Notes: generated by a model not told the origin, from the sequence alone. Shown: positions 49,947 through 60,553, counted from the stretch's first letter. The stretch: 64,000 nt of DNA from Colwellia sp. (GCA_013215465.1 JABSOW010000005.1:62001-126000); one strand, 5' to 3'. Translations and numbers: made by a program.

Positions 49947-51809
49947 CTATTTATCGACTAAGCCATCAAGTAATGCTCTGTTTCGAACTGCGCCTTTGTC
50001 GGCACTGGTGGCTAACATGGCATAGTTTTTAAGTGCATAGCTGATAGGTCGAACACGGTCAGCAGGTTTCCAAGCATCTTTACCTTTAGCTTCCATCGCC
50101 GCACGACGAGCATTAAGCTCAGCTTCAGGTACTTGTAAGGTAATCTCACGAGTAGGAATATCAATGTGAATAATGTCCCCTTGTTCAACTAAGGCGATGG
50201 TACCGCCGTCAGCAGCTTCGGGTGAAACATGACCAATGGATAAACCAGAAGTACCACCAGAGAAACGACCATCGGTAAGTAAGGCACAAGCTTTACCTAG
50301 ACCCATAGATTTTAAGTAAGTAGTTGGATAAAGCATTTCTTGCATGCCTGGTCCACCTTTAGGGCCTTCGTAACGGATAACGACCACTTCACCAGCAAGT
50401 ACTTTTTTGTCAAGAATTGCCGCTACCGCCTCATCTTGGCTTTCAAAAATATGTGCCGGACCCGTAAATACTAAATTGTCGTCACTAACACCCGCTGTTT
50501 TAACCACACAGCCATCAGGCGCAATATTACCTGAAAGTACGGCTAAGCCACCTTCTAATGAAAAAGCATGTTCAAGACTACGGATACAACCGTTTTCCCT
50601 ATCATCGTCTAAAGTATCCCAACGACAGTCTTGGCTAAATGCTTTGGTAGTACGAATACCGGCAGGGCCAGCACGGAAGAATTTTTTAATGTCTTCATCG
50701 TCAGTTAGGGTAATGTCATATTTAGCAATAACGTCAGCAAGTGTTGTACCTAGTACGTTCGGTACATCTGTTTTCAATAAACCAGCGCGATCTAACTCAC
50801 CTAAAATAGCGATAACACCACCAGCGCGATGCACATCTTCCATATGATATTCAGGTGTTGACGGCGCAACTTTACAAAGTTGTGGCACGATGCGAGATAA
50901 TTTATCCATGTCGTCCATGGTGTAATCTATTTCAGCTTCTTGTGCGGTAGCGAGTAAATGCAATATGGTATTAGTTGAACCACCCATGGAAATGTCTAAA
51001 CACATGGCATTATGCAAAGCATCTTTACAAGCAATATTACGCGGTAATGCGCTTTCGTCATTCTGTTGATAATAACGATTACATAGCTCGACGATTTGGG
51101 CACCCGCTTTTAAAAATAACTGCTCTCTATCGGCATGGGTTGCTAACATTGAGCCATTACCCGGTAATGCTAAACCAAGCGCTTCAGCTAAACAGTTCAT
51201 TGAGTTCGCAGTAAACATGCCTGAACATGAACCACAAGTTGGACAAGCTGAACGTTCAATTTTATCGCTGTCTTCATCACTTACGGTAGGGTCGGCACCT
51301 TTGATCATCGCATCAACTAAATCGAGCTTGATGACTTGATTGCTCAGTGTGGTTTTACCAGCCTCCATTGGGCCGCCAGAAACAAAAATCACCGGAATAT
51401 TAAGACGCATTGCTGCCATCATCATCCCTGGGGTGATTTTGTCACAGTTGGAAATACACACCATGGCATCAGCGCAATGGGCATTAACCATGTATTCTAC
51501 CGAGTCAGCAATTAAATCACGTGACGGTAAACTATAAAGCATGCCCGAGTGACCCATGGCAATACCATCATCAACCGCAATAGTATTAAATTCTTTAGCA
51601 ACGCCACCAGCTTTTTCAATAGCACCCGCAACTAATTGCCCCATGTCTTTTAAATGTACATGACCGGGAACAAATTGGGTAAATGAATTTACTACGGCAA
51701 TAATAGGTTTACCAAAATCTCCATCTGTCATGCCTGTTGCACGCCAAAGGGCACGAGCACCAGCCATATTACGGCCTTGGGTAGAAGTTGCAGATCTTAA
51801 TTTAGGCAT
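49947..51809 (-). CDS. ilvD: dihydroxy-acid dehydratase
   Basis: A 620-residue IlvD. I chose ATG 51809 ([21 protein letters not shown]), which matches the usual family start and has GGA 8 bases upstream; the ATG at 51824 is five codons earlier. The Fe-S cysteines lie in [12 protein letters not shown] and [21 protein letters not shown], and the carboxylated-Lys/substrate region is [13 protein letters not shown]. It dehydrates 2,3-dihydroxy acids to the 2-oxo acids for valine and isoleucine. A 212-bp gap with a hairpin separates it from ilvM, so partial regulation within the operon is possible. Confidence 0.97.
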   Translation of the reverse strand: MPKLRSATSTQGRNMAGARALWRATGMTDGDFGKPIIAVVNSFTQFVPGHVHLKDMGQLVAGAIEKAGGVAKEFNTIAVDDGIAMGHSGMLYSLPSRDLIADSVEYMVNAHCADAMVCISNCDKITPGMMMAAMRLNIPVIFVSGGPMEAGKTTLSNQVIKLDLVDAMIKGADPTVSDEDSDKIERSACPTCGSCSGMFTANSMNCLAEALGLALPGNGSMLATHADREQLFLKAGAQIVELCNRYYQQNDESALPRNIACKDALHNAMCLDISMGGSTNTILHLLATAQEAEIDYTMDDMDKLSRIVPQLCKVAPSTPEYHMEDVHRAGGVIAILGELDRAGLLKTDVPNVLGTTLADVIAKYDITLTDDEDIKKFFRAGPAGIRTTKAFSQDCRWDTLDDDRENGCIRSLEHAFSLEGGLAVLSGNIAPDGCVVKTAGVSDDNLVFTGPAHIFESQDEAVAAILDKKVLAGEVVVIRYEGPKGGPGMQEMLYPTTYLKSMGLGKACALLTDGRFSGGTSGLSIGHVSPEAADGGTIALVEQGDIIHIDIPTREITLQVPEAELNARRAAMEAKGKDAWKPADRVRPISYALKNYAMLATSADKGAVRNRALLDGLVDK

Positions 51810-51947
51810 TATTTTGGTATCCATGTAAAGGTGTAAAGATTATTAAAGGGTATAAATTTATTTTTGAAAAGTATCTTCAGCGCAGCACGTATTAGCGAAG
51901 TGCGGCTAAATAATTTTAAAAATTAAACTTTATTTAATTTATAATCT

Positions 51948-51988
51948 GCACTTGGGCTTATGCTATTGGCTCTAACCAGCCTAAGTGC
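51948..51988 (-). promoter_or_regulatory. hairpin between ilvM and ilvD
   Basis: In plus-strand orientation GCACTTGGGCT (51948-51958) pairs with AGCCTAAGTGC (51978-51988), 10 of 11 bases. It lies in the 212-bp ilvM-ilvD gap. No T-run follows on the minus strand, so it is a processing or stability element rather than a plain terminator. Confidence 0.5.
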
Positions 51989-52021
51989 GAGATCATTTTT
52001 TAAACTAACAGCACGGACGTT

Positions 52022-52294
52022 TTATGCGCTGCAAAGCTGAGACGCGTTATTGTCTATTGCGACACTCTTGATGTCGACCAGCTTATTTATTTGGTCAATT
52101 AACAGAGAAATAGGGCGATCGCTACTGACCATCAGTTCAATTGTCGCCACATGATTCCCTGTATTGACTTGCGCATTCATGCCATTAATTAGAAAGCCAC
52201 GGTAACGAGTTACTTGTAAAATTCGTTCAAGTACTACTTGTTTATCATCAGTCATAATGATTAATTTATACTTGTTCATAGTTATAGAATTCAT
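52022..52294 (-). CDS. ilvM: acetolactate synthase 2 small subunit (IlvM-like)
   Basis: A 90-residue ACT-domain protein (KLIIMTDDKQVVLERILQVTRYRGFLINGMNAQVNTGNHVATIELMVSSDRPISLLIDQINKLVDIKSV). The short single ACT domain matches IlvM rather than the longer IlvN/IlvH. It is the regulatory subunit of the synthase encoded by ilvG. Its ATG lies one base after the ilvG TAA, so it is tightly coupled. Confidence 0.92.
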   Translation of the reverse strand: MNSITMNKYKLIIMTDDKQVVLERILQVTRYRGFLINGMNAQVNTGNHVATIELMVSSDRPISLLIDQINKLVDIKSVAIDNNASQLCSA

Positions 52295-52295
52295 A

Positions 52296-53960
52296 TTACG
52301 CGCTCTCCATCATTTCATTGTTAGCACTATTAGGCGGCACTAATGGCCAAACATTGTCTTTTGCATCTATTTTAACTTGCAATAAATAAGCGCCATCATG
52401 ATCTAACATTTCGTTGATCGCGGCAGTTACTTCACTTTTTTCGGTTATTTTCTTGGCTTTTATATCAAAAGCGGTTGCTAACATAATAAAATCAGGATTA
52501 TCAGATAAATCAGTTTCGCTTAGGCGGCCATCGAAAAATAAGTCTTGCCATTGGCGAACCATACCCAATTTAGCATTATCTATTAGGATAATTTTAACGG
52601 GAATTTGATAGCGCTTAATAGTGGCTAATTCTTGTACATTCATCATGATAGAGCCATCGCCTGATACGACAATAACAGTATCATGAGGACGGCTGATTTG
52701 TGCGCCTATGGCAGCAGGTAAACCAAAACCCATAGTGCCCATACTGCCACTAGTTAAGAAATTACTGGGGTCGTTAAAATTCATGTGTTGCGCAGCCCAC
52801 ATTTGATGTTGGCCTACATCAGTGGTAACACAGGTATTTTCAGGCATTAAATCGCTAACTTCTTTTAATACTGCCGGAGCGAAAATAGCAGTGCCCGGAT
52901 GATCGTATCGCCAAGCGCAATCGTCTTTCATTTGTTGTACTTGTGTTTGCCACTCTTGAATATTTAATGACATAGTCAATAACGGCAGATTTTCTTTTAA
53001 GTCGCCTAGAATAGGAGCATCAGCAATTCTTCGTTTATTGATTTCAGCGGTATCAATATCAAAATGAATCACTTTAGCATCAGGTGCAAATTGATCTAAT
53101 TTACCGGTTACACGGTCATCAAAGCGGGCGCCAACAGCAATGAGTAAATCACAGTCATGTACGGCTAAATTAGCCGCTTTAGTGCCGTGCATGCCAAGCA
53201 TACCAAGGTAATTTTCATCTTTAGGATTTATTGCTCCTAAACCTTTTAAGGTAGAAACCGATGGCATACCCGTTTTATCGGCAAAACTTCTTACTTCTTC
53301 AATGGCATTAGCCATACCAACACCACCACCAACATATAAAATAGGTTTTTTGGCATGGGTTAATAAATCTAGGGCTTTAGTAATATCTGCTAGCGGCAGT
53401 GTGACTTTGTTTTTTAATGGGGTAACTTGTTTGAATGTTTGTTCAACAGCTGCAGTTTGAATGTCTTTTGGAATATCAACTAATACTGGTCCTTGTCGAC
53501 CCTCAAGCGCAATGGCAAATGCTTGGTGTAATACTTTCTCTAAGTCATTAACATCAGTTACTTGAAAAGAGTGTTTGGTACAGGCTAAAGATAAACCAAA
53601 AATATCAGTTTCTTGAAAAGCATCACTACCCATAGCAGCGGTAGGTACTTGACCAGTAATCGCTACAATAGGAATGGAATCTGCAAGCGCATCAGCTAAG
53701 CCAGTGATTAAATTTGTTGCACCAGGACCCGACGTTGCCATGCACACCCCAACTTTTCCAGAAGCACGAGCATAACCGACCGCTGAAAATGAGGCACCTT
53801 GTTCATGACGACATAAAAAATGTTGGACATTGCTGTCAACGAGCGCATCGTAAATAGGCATGATGGCACCACCAGGGTAACCAAAAATATGTTCTACCCC
53901 ATGCTGTTCTAGTACTTTAAATAATAATCCGCCACCTGTTAAAGGCTTGCTCTCGGTCAT
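52296..53960 (-). CDS. ilvG: acetolactate synthase 2 large subunit
   Basis: A 554-residue ThDP-dependent acetolactate synthase of the IlvG type. The N-terminus [20 protein letters not shown], the catalytic Glu in [20 protein letters not shown], and the ThDP/Mg motif [33 protein letters not shown] are intact. It joins two pyruvates, or pyruvate and 2-oxobutanoate, in the first common step. It lies downstream of an attenuator, and no frameshift like the one inactivating ilvG in E. coli K-12 is present. It is the first structural gene of ilvG-M-D-A; ilvE is absent from this cluster. Confidence 0.96.
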   Translation of the reverse strand: MTESKPLTGGGLLFKVLEQHGVEHIFGYPGGAIMPIYDALVDSNVQHFLCRHEQGASFSAVGYARASGKVGVCMATSGPGATNLITGLADALADSIPIVAITGQVPTAAMGSDAFQETDIFGLSLACTKHSFQVTDVNDLEKVLHQAFAIALEGRQGPVLVDIPKDIQTAAVEQTFKQVTPLKNKVTLPLADITKALDLLTHAKKPILYVGGGVGMANAIEEVRSFADKTGMPSVSTLKGLGAINPKDENYLGMLGMHGTKAANLAVHDCDLLIAVGARFDDRVTGKLDQFAPDAKVIHFDIDTAEINKRRIADAPILGDLKENLPLLTMSLNIQEWQTQVQQMKDDCAWRYDHPGTAIFAPAVLKEVSDLMPENTCVTTDVGQHQMWAAQHMNFNDPSNFLTSGSMGTMGFGLPAAIGAQISRPHDTVIVVSGDGSIMMNVQELATIKRYQIPVKIILIDNAKLGMVRQWQDLFFDGRLSETDLSDNPDFIMLATAFDIKAKKITEKSEVTAAINEMLDHDGAYLLQVKIDAKDNVWPLVPPNSANNEMMESA

Positions 53961-54030
53961 GATAATTCCAAAATCTGTTGTCTAAAAGTAATGTCAGTTA
54001 ATTCCAGTTTTTTAAGCAATACTTGTTGCT

Positions 54031-54147
54031 AAAAAAAGCAGAAAACCCTCGGTTCTTTCGAAGCGAGGGTTTGTATTTCAGTTTTGCTTTTCTTTAGCTC
54101 AATGAAAACCCTCGGGGTAATTTAATAATCACCACGACGAGAAGGTT
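54031..54147 (-). terminator. ilvL attenuator with terminator and antiterminator
   Basis: In RNA sense (minus strand) the terminator is AAACCCTCG (plus 54064-54072) and CGAGGGTTT (plus 54043-54051), followed by TTTTCTGCTTTTTTT. An alternative antiterminator pairs CGAGGGTTT of the leader (plus 54105-54113) with the first terminator arm. Upstream AACCTTCTCG (plus 54138-54147) can pair with the leader copy CGAGGGTT, which frees the terminator. This is a classic four-segment attenuator coupled to leader translation, located between the leader peptide and ilvG. Confidence 0.9.
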
Positions 54148-54174
54148 AATAATAATTGAGTTAATGTTTTGCAT
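54094..54174 (-). CDS. ilvL: ilv operon leader peptide
   Basis: A 26-residue frame from ATG 54174 to TAA at 54094-54096, encoding MQNINS, then the control run IIINLLVVVII, then KLPRGFSLS. The run of Ile, Leu and Val codons makes ribosomes stall when any charged tRNA is scarce, which favours the antiterminator. The segment 2 pairing region overlaps the last codons (P-R-G-F). It is too short for usual gene finding. I found no convincing promoter in the 50 bp upstream. Confidence 0.9.
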   Translation of the reverse strand: MQNINSIIINLLVVVIIKLPRGFSLS

Positions 54175-54404
54175 TATGGTCTCGTACACTGTTTATTTTG
54201 GCAGACTATTTATTGTGCTTTTTATGCTTAGTACTTATGCCCTTATTAAATTAGTACCATAGCTCTAATGTTTTGAGCAAGCTTTTTTTCCCAGTTTTTA
54301 GCTCTATCCAAAGAAGAAAAAGTTATAAGGAGCGCGTATATATTCGAAAAATAAGTAATATTTGGCTACACTCACAAACATGGAATCAAACAAATGGAAT
54401 TATT

Positions 54405-55928
54405 ATGTCTCTAGCCTGTGTTTATAGTCGTGCCCGTGTTGGTTTAGAGTCCCCTCTGGTTACTGTGGAAGTGCATCTGGCCAATGGTTTACCTGCTTTT
54501 CACATTGTTGGTCTACCTGAAACATCGGTGAAAGAATCTAAAGACAGAGTACGCAGTGCCATCATTAATTGTGGTTATGAATTTCCCGCTAAACGTATAA
54601 CCATTAATTTAGCGCCAGCAGATTTACCCAAAGAAGGTGGCCGCTTTGACTTACCTATCGCTGTTGGCATTCTAGCGGCCTCGGAGCAATTGCCACAAGT
54701 TGATTTAGCGCAATACGAATTTGCTGGCGAGTTAGCATTGTCAGGAGAGTTGAGAGCTATTATTGGTGAAATACCAATGGCGATGGCTTGTTGTGAAAGT
54801 GGTAGAACGCTGATCTTGCCAGCACAAAATAGCGAACAAGCTAGTTGGGTCAAACAAGCTGACATTCATGCTATTGAACATTTAACACAGCTTTATCCTC
54901 ATTTTGCACGGCAAAAATTATTGCCGCTGGTACTTGAAAAGCCAGTTGAAAATGTCGATACCAAAAATAATCTCGATATCAGTGATGTTATTGGTCAACC
55001 CCTTGCTAAACGCGCCTTAGAAATTGCTGCGAGCGGTAACCATAATTTACTTTTTATTGGCCCACCAGGAACCGGGAAAACTATGCTAGCGAGCCGCTTA
55101 GCTGGCATATTACCTAAAATGACTGAAACCGAGGCGTTGGAGGTGGCGGCCATTCAATCAATAAGCAATCAAAGTATTCAGGCTAAATCATGGCTAACGC
55201 GGCCGTTTCGTGCGCCACACCATACCGCATCAGCAGCAGCATTAGTCGGCGGAGGTAGCCAACCTAAACCGGGAGAAATCTCACTGGCCCATCATGGTGT
55301 ACTGTTTTTAGATGAATTACCTGAATTTGAACGTAAGGTGCTAGATGTTTTACGTGAGCCCATGGAGTCAGGCGAGGTCACTATCTCACGTGCTATGCAC
55401 AAGCAATGCTTTCCGGCGCGCTTTCAATTAATTGCCGCGATGAATCCAAGCCCTACCGGTTTTTACAATGATAATCGCAGTACCCCTGAGCAAGTGCTTC
55501 GGTATTTAAATCGTTTATCTGGGCCTTTCCTCGATAGAATTGATATTCAAATTGAAGTCGCTCGTTTACCACGGGGTACTTGGGCGAATGATACTCAAGT
55601 AAATGAAACCAGTGATATTGTACAGCAGCGAGTGCAAGCTTGTCGGGAGCGTCAAATTAGTCGTCAAGGTAAAGCAAATTCACATTTAGGCACGAGTGAC
55701 TTGAAAAAGCATTGTCATTTAAGTGCCAGCGATGATGACTTTTTAGAATTAGCAGTGGAAAAATTAGGGCTATCGACTCGCGCTCACCATAAAATTTTAA
55801 AAATTGCGCGTACTTTGGCCGATATGGCCAACAGTGAGCATATTTTACATAAACACCTTATCGAAGCATTATCCTATCGGGCTATGGATCGCTTATTAAG
55901 ACATTTAACCAGTTCGATGGCGGTATGA
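54405..55928 (+). CDS. yifB: YifB-family Mg-chelatase-like AAA ATPase
   Basis: A 507-residue YifB/ComM protein. I chose ATG 54405 (MSLACVYSRARVGLESP), which matches the family start; an extension to 54273 is not needed. A ChlI-type N-terminal domain (VEVHLANGLPAFHIVGLPE) precedes an AAA+ ATPase with Walker A FIGPPGTGKTMLASRLAG, FRAPHHTASAAALVGGG and the Walker B region GVLFLDELPEFERKVLDVLREP. YifB/ComM promotes branch migration during natural transformation. It is divergent from ilvL-GMDA, the same neighbourhood as in E. coli and Vibrio. Confidence 0.94.
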   Translation: MSLACVYSRARVGLESPLVTVEVHLANGLPAFHIVGLPETSVKESKDRVRSAIINCGYEFPAKRITINLAPADLPKEGGRFDLPIAVGILAASEQLPQVDLAQYEFAGELALSGELRAIIGEIPMAMACCESGRTLILPAQNSEQASWVKQADIHAIEHLTQLYPHFARQKLLPLVLEKPVENVDTKNNLDISDVIGQPLAKRALEIAASGNHNLLFIGPPGTGKTMLASRLAGILPKMTETEALEVAAIQSISNQSIQAKSWLTRPFRAPHHTASAAALVGGGSQPKPGEISLAHHGVLFLDELPEFERKVLDVLREPMESGEVTISRAMHKQCFPARFQLIAAMNPSPTGFYNDNRSTPEQVLRYLNRLSGPFLDRIDIQIEVARLPRGTWANDTQVNETSDIVQQRVQACRERQISRQGKANSHLGTSDLKKHCHLSASDDDFLELAVEKLGLSTRAHHKILKIARTLADMANSEHILHKHLIEALSYRAMDRLLRHLTSSMAV

Positions 55929-55948
55929 TTTTAGCGAGTGAACAGCTG

Positions 55949-56827
55949 TTAAGCAATAGCATTAAAAAATGCTTTGATTAGTGGTTGGCTTTTACTTTGA
56001 TTCAAACAGCATATGCCTAAATCGAAAGGAGTTATCTCTCCGACATTAGCCAAATATTGCACGCGATCTTTTACTGGGCTGTTTTCGACGACGACCTGCG
56101 GCACTATGCCCACGCCACAGCCTAAGGCAACCATACTCACTAGTGCTTCATGACCAGAAACAGTTGCGTAAATATTGGCTTTACCCTGTTGTTTTTTACG
56201 ATACCAAAGTTCAAAGCGTTTTCGTGCAGGGCCATGTTCAGGCAAGATGAATGGGATTTCTGACCAAGGCAATATTTTTTCCTTAAGTTGCTGTTGTACT
56301 ATGCAGTTCATCGTCGGTGCTATCACGGCTAATGGAATGGTAGCAAGGTGTTGAAAATAAACACTGCGGGGTAAATTTTCAGGGTTGGCGGCAATAGCAA
56401 AATCGACTGATTTATTTTGTACTTGCTCAAGGGCATCGGAGGCGTCTCCAGTGGTAAGCATAATTTCTACTAGTGGATGCTGCTGACGAAAGCGCTCTAA
56501 CAAGGGCGGCAAGTGACTATAGGCGGCAGTTACCGAGCAATAGATACTGAGTCTTCCGGTCAATACTTGCTGAGTTTCATCTAAAGATTGTTTAAACACT
56601 TGCCATTGCTCTGCTTGCTGCTGGGCATAATGTTGAAACTTTTTACCTGCTTCAGTCAGTACCACAGTGCGATTGTCACGTAACAGTAATGCAAAACTAA
56701 CTTCAAGCTCAAGACGTTGAATGGCTCTACTCAATGTTGAAGGACTCATATGAAAAGCTTGTGCTGTTTTGCCAAAATGTAATGTCTGACTTAAATGCAC
56801 AAACATGGCTAATGATTTTTGATCCAT
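55949..56827 (-). CDS. ilvY: LysR-family regulator IlvY
   Basis: A 292-residue LysR regulator. ATG 56827 (MDQKSLAMFVHLSQTLHFGKTAQAFHMSPSTLSRAIQRLE) gives the family start; the frame back to 56920 would cover the ilvC promoter region. The effector domain starts at about residue 92 (RLSIYCSVTAAYSHLPPLLE). IlvY activates ilvC in response to acetolactate/acetohydroxybutyrate. It is divergent from ilvC, with shared operator-like repeats between them, as in E. coli. Confidence 0.95.
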   Translation of the reverse strand: MDQKSLAMFVHLSQTLHFGKTAQAFHMSPSTLSRAIQRLELEVSFALLLRDNRTVVLTEAGKKFQHYAQQQAEQWQVFKQSLDETQQVLTGRLSIYCSVTAAYSHLPPLLERFRQQHPLVEIMLTTGDASDALEQVQNKSVDFAIAANPENLPRSVYFQHLATIPLAVIAPTMNCIVQQQLKEKILPWSEIPFILPEHGPARKRFELWYRKKQQGKANIYATVSGHEALVSMVALGCGVGIVPQVVVENSPVKDRVQYLANVGEITPFDLGICCLNQSKSQPLIKAFFNAIA

Positions 56828-56846
56828 AAGTATCAATCTCTTAGTG

Positions 56847-56912
56847 TTGCAAAAAACGCAATGTATTGATGCAAATATATCACTTTTTGCAATGTGATTG
56901 CTAGCGTATGAT
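56847..56912 (+). promoter_or_regulatory. IlvY-ilvC operators and ilvC promoter candidate
   Basis: TTGC (56847-56850) and GCAA (56858-56861) form one interrupted palindrome. TGCAA (56870-56874) and TTGCAA (56887-56892) form a second pair in the same 151-bp gap. IlvY binds two adjacent palindromes in E. coli with TTGCAA half-sites. TTTTTG (56884-56889) and TATGAT (56907-56912) with 17-bp spacing are a possible ilvC promoter overlapped by the second site. Confidence 0.55.
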
Positions 56913-56978
56913 AGTTTCATTGTAAAAAGTAAGGTCAGAAAAGCTGACTAAACTAATTAAAAAATTAAAGGGAATACC

Positions 56979-58457
56979 ATGAGCAATTATTTTAATACCT
57001 TAAGCTTACGCGAAAAACTTGGCCAATTAGGCAAATGTCGTTTTATGCAACGTGAAGAATTCAGCGATGGCTGTAACTTCATCAAAGACTGGAACATTGT
57101 TATTGTTGGTTGTGGTGCCCAAGGTTTAAACCAAGGTTTAAACATGCGTGATTCTGGTTTAAATATTTCTTATGCGTTACGCGAAGCAGCAATTTCTACA
57201 AAACGTCAATCATGGCAGTGGGCTACTGAAAACGGTTTTACTGTTGGTACCTATGAAGAATTAATTCCTCAAGCTGATTTAGTGTTAAATCTGACACCGG
57301 ATAAACAACATACTTCTGCGGTAACAGCAGTTATGCCGCACATGAAACAAGGTTCAACATTAGCTTACTCACACGGTTTTAATATCGTAGAAGAAGGCAT
57401 GAAAATTCGTGAAGATATCACGGTTGTTATGGTTGCTCCTAAATGCCCTGGTACTGAAGTACGTGAAGAATACAAACGTGGTTTTGGTGTACCAACACTA
57501 ATCGCCGTTCATCCAGAAAATGATCCTCAAGGTAACGGTTTAGCTATTGCTAAAGCTTATGCTAGCGCTACCGGTGGTGATAGAGCGGGTGTGTTAGAGT
57601 CTTCTTTCATTGCTGAAGTTAAGTCAGACTTAATGGGTGAGCAAACAATTCTTTGTGGTATGTTACAAACTGCAGCTGTTTTAGGTCACAAACAATTAGT
57701 TGCTCAAGGGTTGGACGCAGCTTACGCACGTAAATTATTACAATACGGTTTAGAGACTACTACTGAAGGTCTTAAACATGGCGGCATCACTAATATGATG
57801 GACCGTTTATCAAACCCAGCTAAAATTAAAGCGTTTGATATGGCTGAAGAATTAAAAGAAATTTTACGTCCTTTATTCCAAAAGCATATGGATGACATCA
57901 TTGAAGGTCGTTTCTCTGCAACTATGATGGCCGACTGGAAAAATGATGATGTTAACTTATTAAAATGGCGTGAAGAAACAGCTGACAGTTCATTCGAACA
58001 AGCAGCTGATTGTGAAACTGAAATCACCGAACAAGAATACTACGATAAAGGTATTTTTGTGGTAGCTATGATCAAAGCCGGAGTTGAGCTTGCTTTTGAC
58101 GCTATGGTTGCTTCAGGTATTGTTGAAGCATCTGCTTATTATGAGTCACTTCATGAAACACCATTAATTGCTAACTGTATTGCGCGCAATAAATTATATG
58201 AGATGAACGTAGTAATTTCTGATACGGCTGAATACGGTAATTACTTATTTACTCATGCAGCGGTACCGCTTCTTGAAGGATTTACGGCGAAGTTAAGCCT
58301 TGAGGAATTAGGCGAAGGCATTAAAGGCAGTTCGAATAATGTTGATAATGTCCGTTTAATTGAAGTGAACGAAGCGATCCGCAGCCATGGCGTTGAAGTA
58401 ATAGGCAAGGAACTTCGCGGCTACATGACTGACATGAAGCGTATTGCATCGCAATAG
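56979..58457 (+). CDS. ilvC: ketol-acid reductoisomerase, class II (long form)
   Basis: A 492-residue class II KARI. The N-terminal Rossmann domain has [29 protein letters not shown] with the NADPH-binding Arg, and the repeated C-terminal knotted domain has the Mg ligands in [21 protein letters not shown] and EECF-type [22 protein letters not shown]. It converts acetolactate to dihydroxyisovalerate. A GGGAA ribosome-binding site lies 7 bases upstream. It is controlled by IlvY from the divergent gene. Confidence 0.97.
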   Translation: MSNYFNTLSLREKLGQLGKCRFMQREEFSDGCNFIKDWNIVIVGCGAQGLNQGLNMRDSGLNISYALREAAISTKRQSWQWATENGFTVGTYEELIPQADLVLNLTPDKQHTSAVTAVMPHMKQGSTLAYSHGFNIVEEGMKIREDITVVMVAPKCPGTEVREEYKRGFGVPTLIAVHPENDPQGNGLAIAKAYASATGGDRAGVLESSFIAEVKSDLMGEQTILCGMLQTAAVLGHKQLVAQGLDAAYARKLLQYGLETTTEGLKHGGITNMMDRLSNPAKIKAFDMAEELKEILRPLFQKHMDDIIEGRFSATMMADWKNDDVNLLKWREETADSSFEQAADCETEITEQEYYDKGIFVVAMIKAGVELAFDAMVASGIVEASAYYESLHETPLIANCIARNKLYEMNVVISDTAEYGNYLFTHAAVPLLEGFTAKLSLEELGEGIKGSSNNVDNVRLIEVNEAIRSHGVEVIGKELRGYMTDMKRIASQ

Positions 58458-58580
58458 TTTGTTTTGCTCCCTGGCAAACAAGGGTGCCTGCTGTATAGCT
58501 ACGTACCTTTTTTTATACATCAATGTGCTCATTTTATATGGGCATAGTGTGAAATAGCCAACCTTGTTTATTGATGAGAA

Positions 58581-58904
58581 ATGACCATGACTGAATTTAG
58601 TAATGTAACCATAAACGTAGAAGCCAATATTTATTTTGACGGTAAAGTCACTAGCCGAAAAATTACTTTTAGTGATGGTAGCTTTAAAACGTTAGGTATT
58701 ATGATGCCAGGCGATTATAAATTTGCCACCAACGAAAAAGAGTTAATGGAAATAACTGCCGGTGATTGTGAAATTCTTTTACCAGAAGCTGCGCAGTGGC
58801 AAACGATTAAAGGCGGAGAGTCTTTTTACGTGCCAGCAAACAGTGAGTTTGAGATTAAAGCGAAAAGCCTCATTGATTATTGTTGTACCTATATTAGTGA
58901 ATAA
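58581..58904 (+). CDS. ppnP: pyrimidine/purine nucleoside phosphorylase PpnP
   Basis: A 107-residue cupin-fold PpnP (formerly YaiE, DUF1255). The conserved wording is FSNVTINVEANIYFDGKVTSRKITF, LGIMMPGDYKF, GESFYVPANSEFEIKAKS and YCCTYI. It cleaves nucleosides phosphorolytically. The ATG at 58581 and another at 58587 are both feasible. It is followed by a strong terminator. Confidence 0.93.
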   Translation: MTMTEFSNVTINVEANIYFDGKVTSRKITFSDGSFKTLGIMMPGDYKFATNEKELMEITAGDCEILLPEAAQWQTIKGGESFYVPANSEFEIKAKSLIDYCCTYISE

Positions 58905-58958
58905 TGTTACTGGTCTTTTATAAGGCAAGTCGTACCATATAGAGAACATTTTATTAAA

Positions 58959-58992
58959 GCCCAATGTTAAGTATTTAACATTGGGCTTTTTT
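58959..58992 (+). terminator. strong terminator after ppnP
   Basis: GCCCAATGTTAA (58959-58970) pairs perfectly with TTAACATTGGGC (58975-58986) over GTAT, followed by six T. Confidence 0.93.
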
Positions 58993-59074
58993 GATACAGA
59001 ATTTATGTTGCTTTCAAGATAATAGTCCATTAAATTATTTCGTTGAAAATAATTATTATTAACGGAATATTTAA

Positions 59075-60052
59075 ATGGAAAATATCGCAGAAAACATACT
59101 AACTAGCCCAGTATTGTGGCTAACCATCGTTATTCTATATACCTTGAAAAAAGGTATCTATTTTGTCCCGCAAAACCGTGGCTATGTTATTTATACGCTA
59201 GGTAAATACAGTAAAACGCTCTCTGCCGGGTTAAATTTTATTTTGCCTTACGTGCAGTCGGTTGCTGCTGATCGCAACTTGAAAGAGCAATCATTAGAGA
59301 TCATCGCACAACCGGCTATAACCAAAGACAATATAACCTTAGAAATTGATGGTATTTTGTTTATGAAGGTTACTGATGCTGCTGCGGCAACTAACAATAT
59401 TACCGATTATAAATTATCGGTAACGCAACTTGCCATGACTACTATGCGTAATGCTATAGGCTCAATGGAGTTAGATGAATGTTTTCAAAACCGAGATAGC
59501 ATTAACGCCCACATTCTAGCTTCAATGACTGAAGCTACCGCGCCTTGGGGCGTAATGGTGACACGTTATGAAATTAAAGATATTACGCCACCACAAACTA
59601 TCCGTGAAGACATGGAAAAGCAAATGACCGCCGAGCGTGAAAAGCGCTCAGTTATCTTAACCGCTGAAGGGGTTAAAAGTGCGGCAATCACCGAAGCAGA
59701 AGGCCTAAAACAAGCAAGAGTATTAGATGCCGAAGCGGCAAAAGCTGAGCAAGTACTCGCAGCTGAAGCGTCAAAAGAGTCACAGATCCTTAACGCATTA
59801 GGTAAAGCCGAAGCAATACGTTTAGTTGCCGAGGCAGATGCTAATGCTTTAGAGGTGGTTGGTAATGTGGCTAATACTGAAGCTGGCCAATCAGCGGTAA
59901 CACTAACACTGGCACAAAATGCCATTACCGCCCATCAAGCGATTGCTAGTGATAGCACAGTGGTACTTACCGATGGTAAAACCGGTGATAATATTGCTAA
60001 CACTGTAGCGCAAGCTATTGCGGTATCAAGTAGTTTAAAGTTATCGAGTTAA
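59075..60052 (+). CDS. SPFH/Band 7 protein, QmcA-like
   Basis: A 325-residue SPFH-domain protein with one N-terminal membrane helix (about residues 12-28, VLWLTIVILYTL) and a Band 7 domain (about 30-195: FVPQNRGYVIYTLGKYSKTLSAGLNFILP; ITLEIDGILFMKV; PPQTIREDMEKQM), followed by a coiled-coil Ala/Glu-rich region. It matches QmcA/stomatin-like membrane scaffolds, which usually pair with an NfeD protein encoded next. CGGAAT precedes the ATG. A role in membrane microdomains or protease regulation is inferred. Confidence 0.9.
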   Translation: MENIAENILTSPVLWLTIVILYTLKKGIYFVPQNRGYVIYTLGKYSKTLSAGLNFILPYVQSVAADRNLKEQSLEIIAQPAITKDNITLEIDGILFMKVTDAAAATNNITDYKLSVTQLAMTTMRNAIGSMELDECFQNRDSINAHILASMTEATAPWGVMVTRYEIKDITPPQTIREDMEKQMTAEREKRSVILTAEGVKSAAITEAEGLKQARVLDAEAAKAEQVLAAEASKESQILNALGKAEAIRLVAEADANALEVVGNVANTEAGQSAVTLTLAQNAITAHQAIASDSTVVLTDGKTGDNIANTVAQAIAVSSSLKLSS

Positions 60053-60088
60053 GGATCTGTTGATCTGTTATTTTATCAATGAGGTTTT

Positions 60089-60547
60089 ATGGAATATTTT
60101 TTAGAAAACCCCGCTCACTTATGGTTCTTAATTGCCGGTCTTAGTTTTGTGATTGAACTGAGTATTATGGGTTTGAGTGGCCCATTATTGTTTTTTGCTA
60201 TCGCCAGCTTAGGCACGGGTATTTTAGTAAGCATTGGTGTTATTGACGGTTGGCAAAGTGAAATTTTGACGGTTGGTTTATTAACCGCCTTAGCCGCTGC
60301 TATTTTATGGAAGCCGTTGAAGTCACTCCAAAACTCAAAAGGAAAAACCGATAACTCTAGTGATATGGTTGGTTTACAAGTGCCGGTAAGTGCAGATATT
60401 ACTGCCACAGCAGGCACTATTCGTTATTCAGGCATAAATTGGCAAGCACGTTTAGCTGATGATGCTAAGGTGACGATAATAAATGCGCAAAGTCAGTGCC
60501 AAATTGTGGCAATAACAGGTAATACCATGTTGGTTAAGCCCGTTTAG
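60089..60547 (+). CDS. NfeD-family membrane protein
   Basis: A 152-residue NfeD protein: two or three N-terminal membrane helices (about residues 8-28, 33-55 and 60-78; WFLIAGLSFVIELSIMGLSGPLLFFAIASLGTG) followed by a C-terminal OB-fold soluble domain (about 90-150, GTIRYSGINWQARLADD). It starts 36 bp after the SPFH gene, the usual slipin/QmcA-NfeD operon. The soluble domain is thought to bind the SPFH protein. Confidence 0.9.
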   Translation: MEYFLENPAHLWFLIAGLSFVIELSIMGLSGPLLFFAIASLGTGILVSIGVIDGWQSEILTVGLLTALAAAILWKPLKSLQNSKGKTDNSSDMVGLQVPVSADITATAGTIRYSGINWQARLADDAKVTIINAQSQCQIVAITGNTMLVKPV

Positions 60548-60553
60548 TTATTG

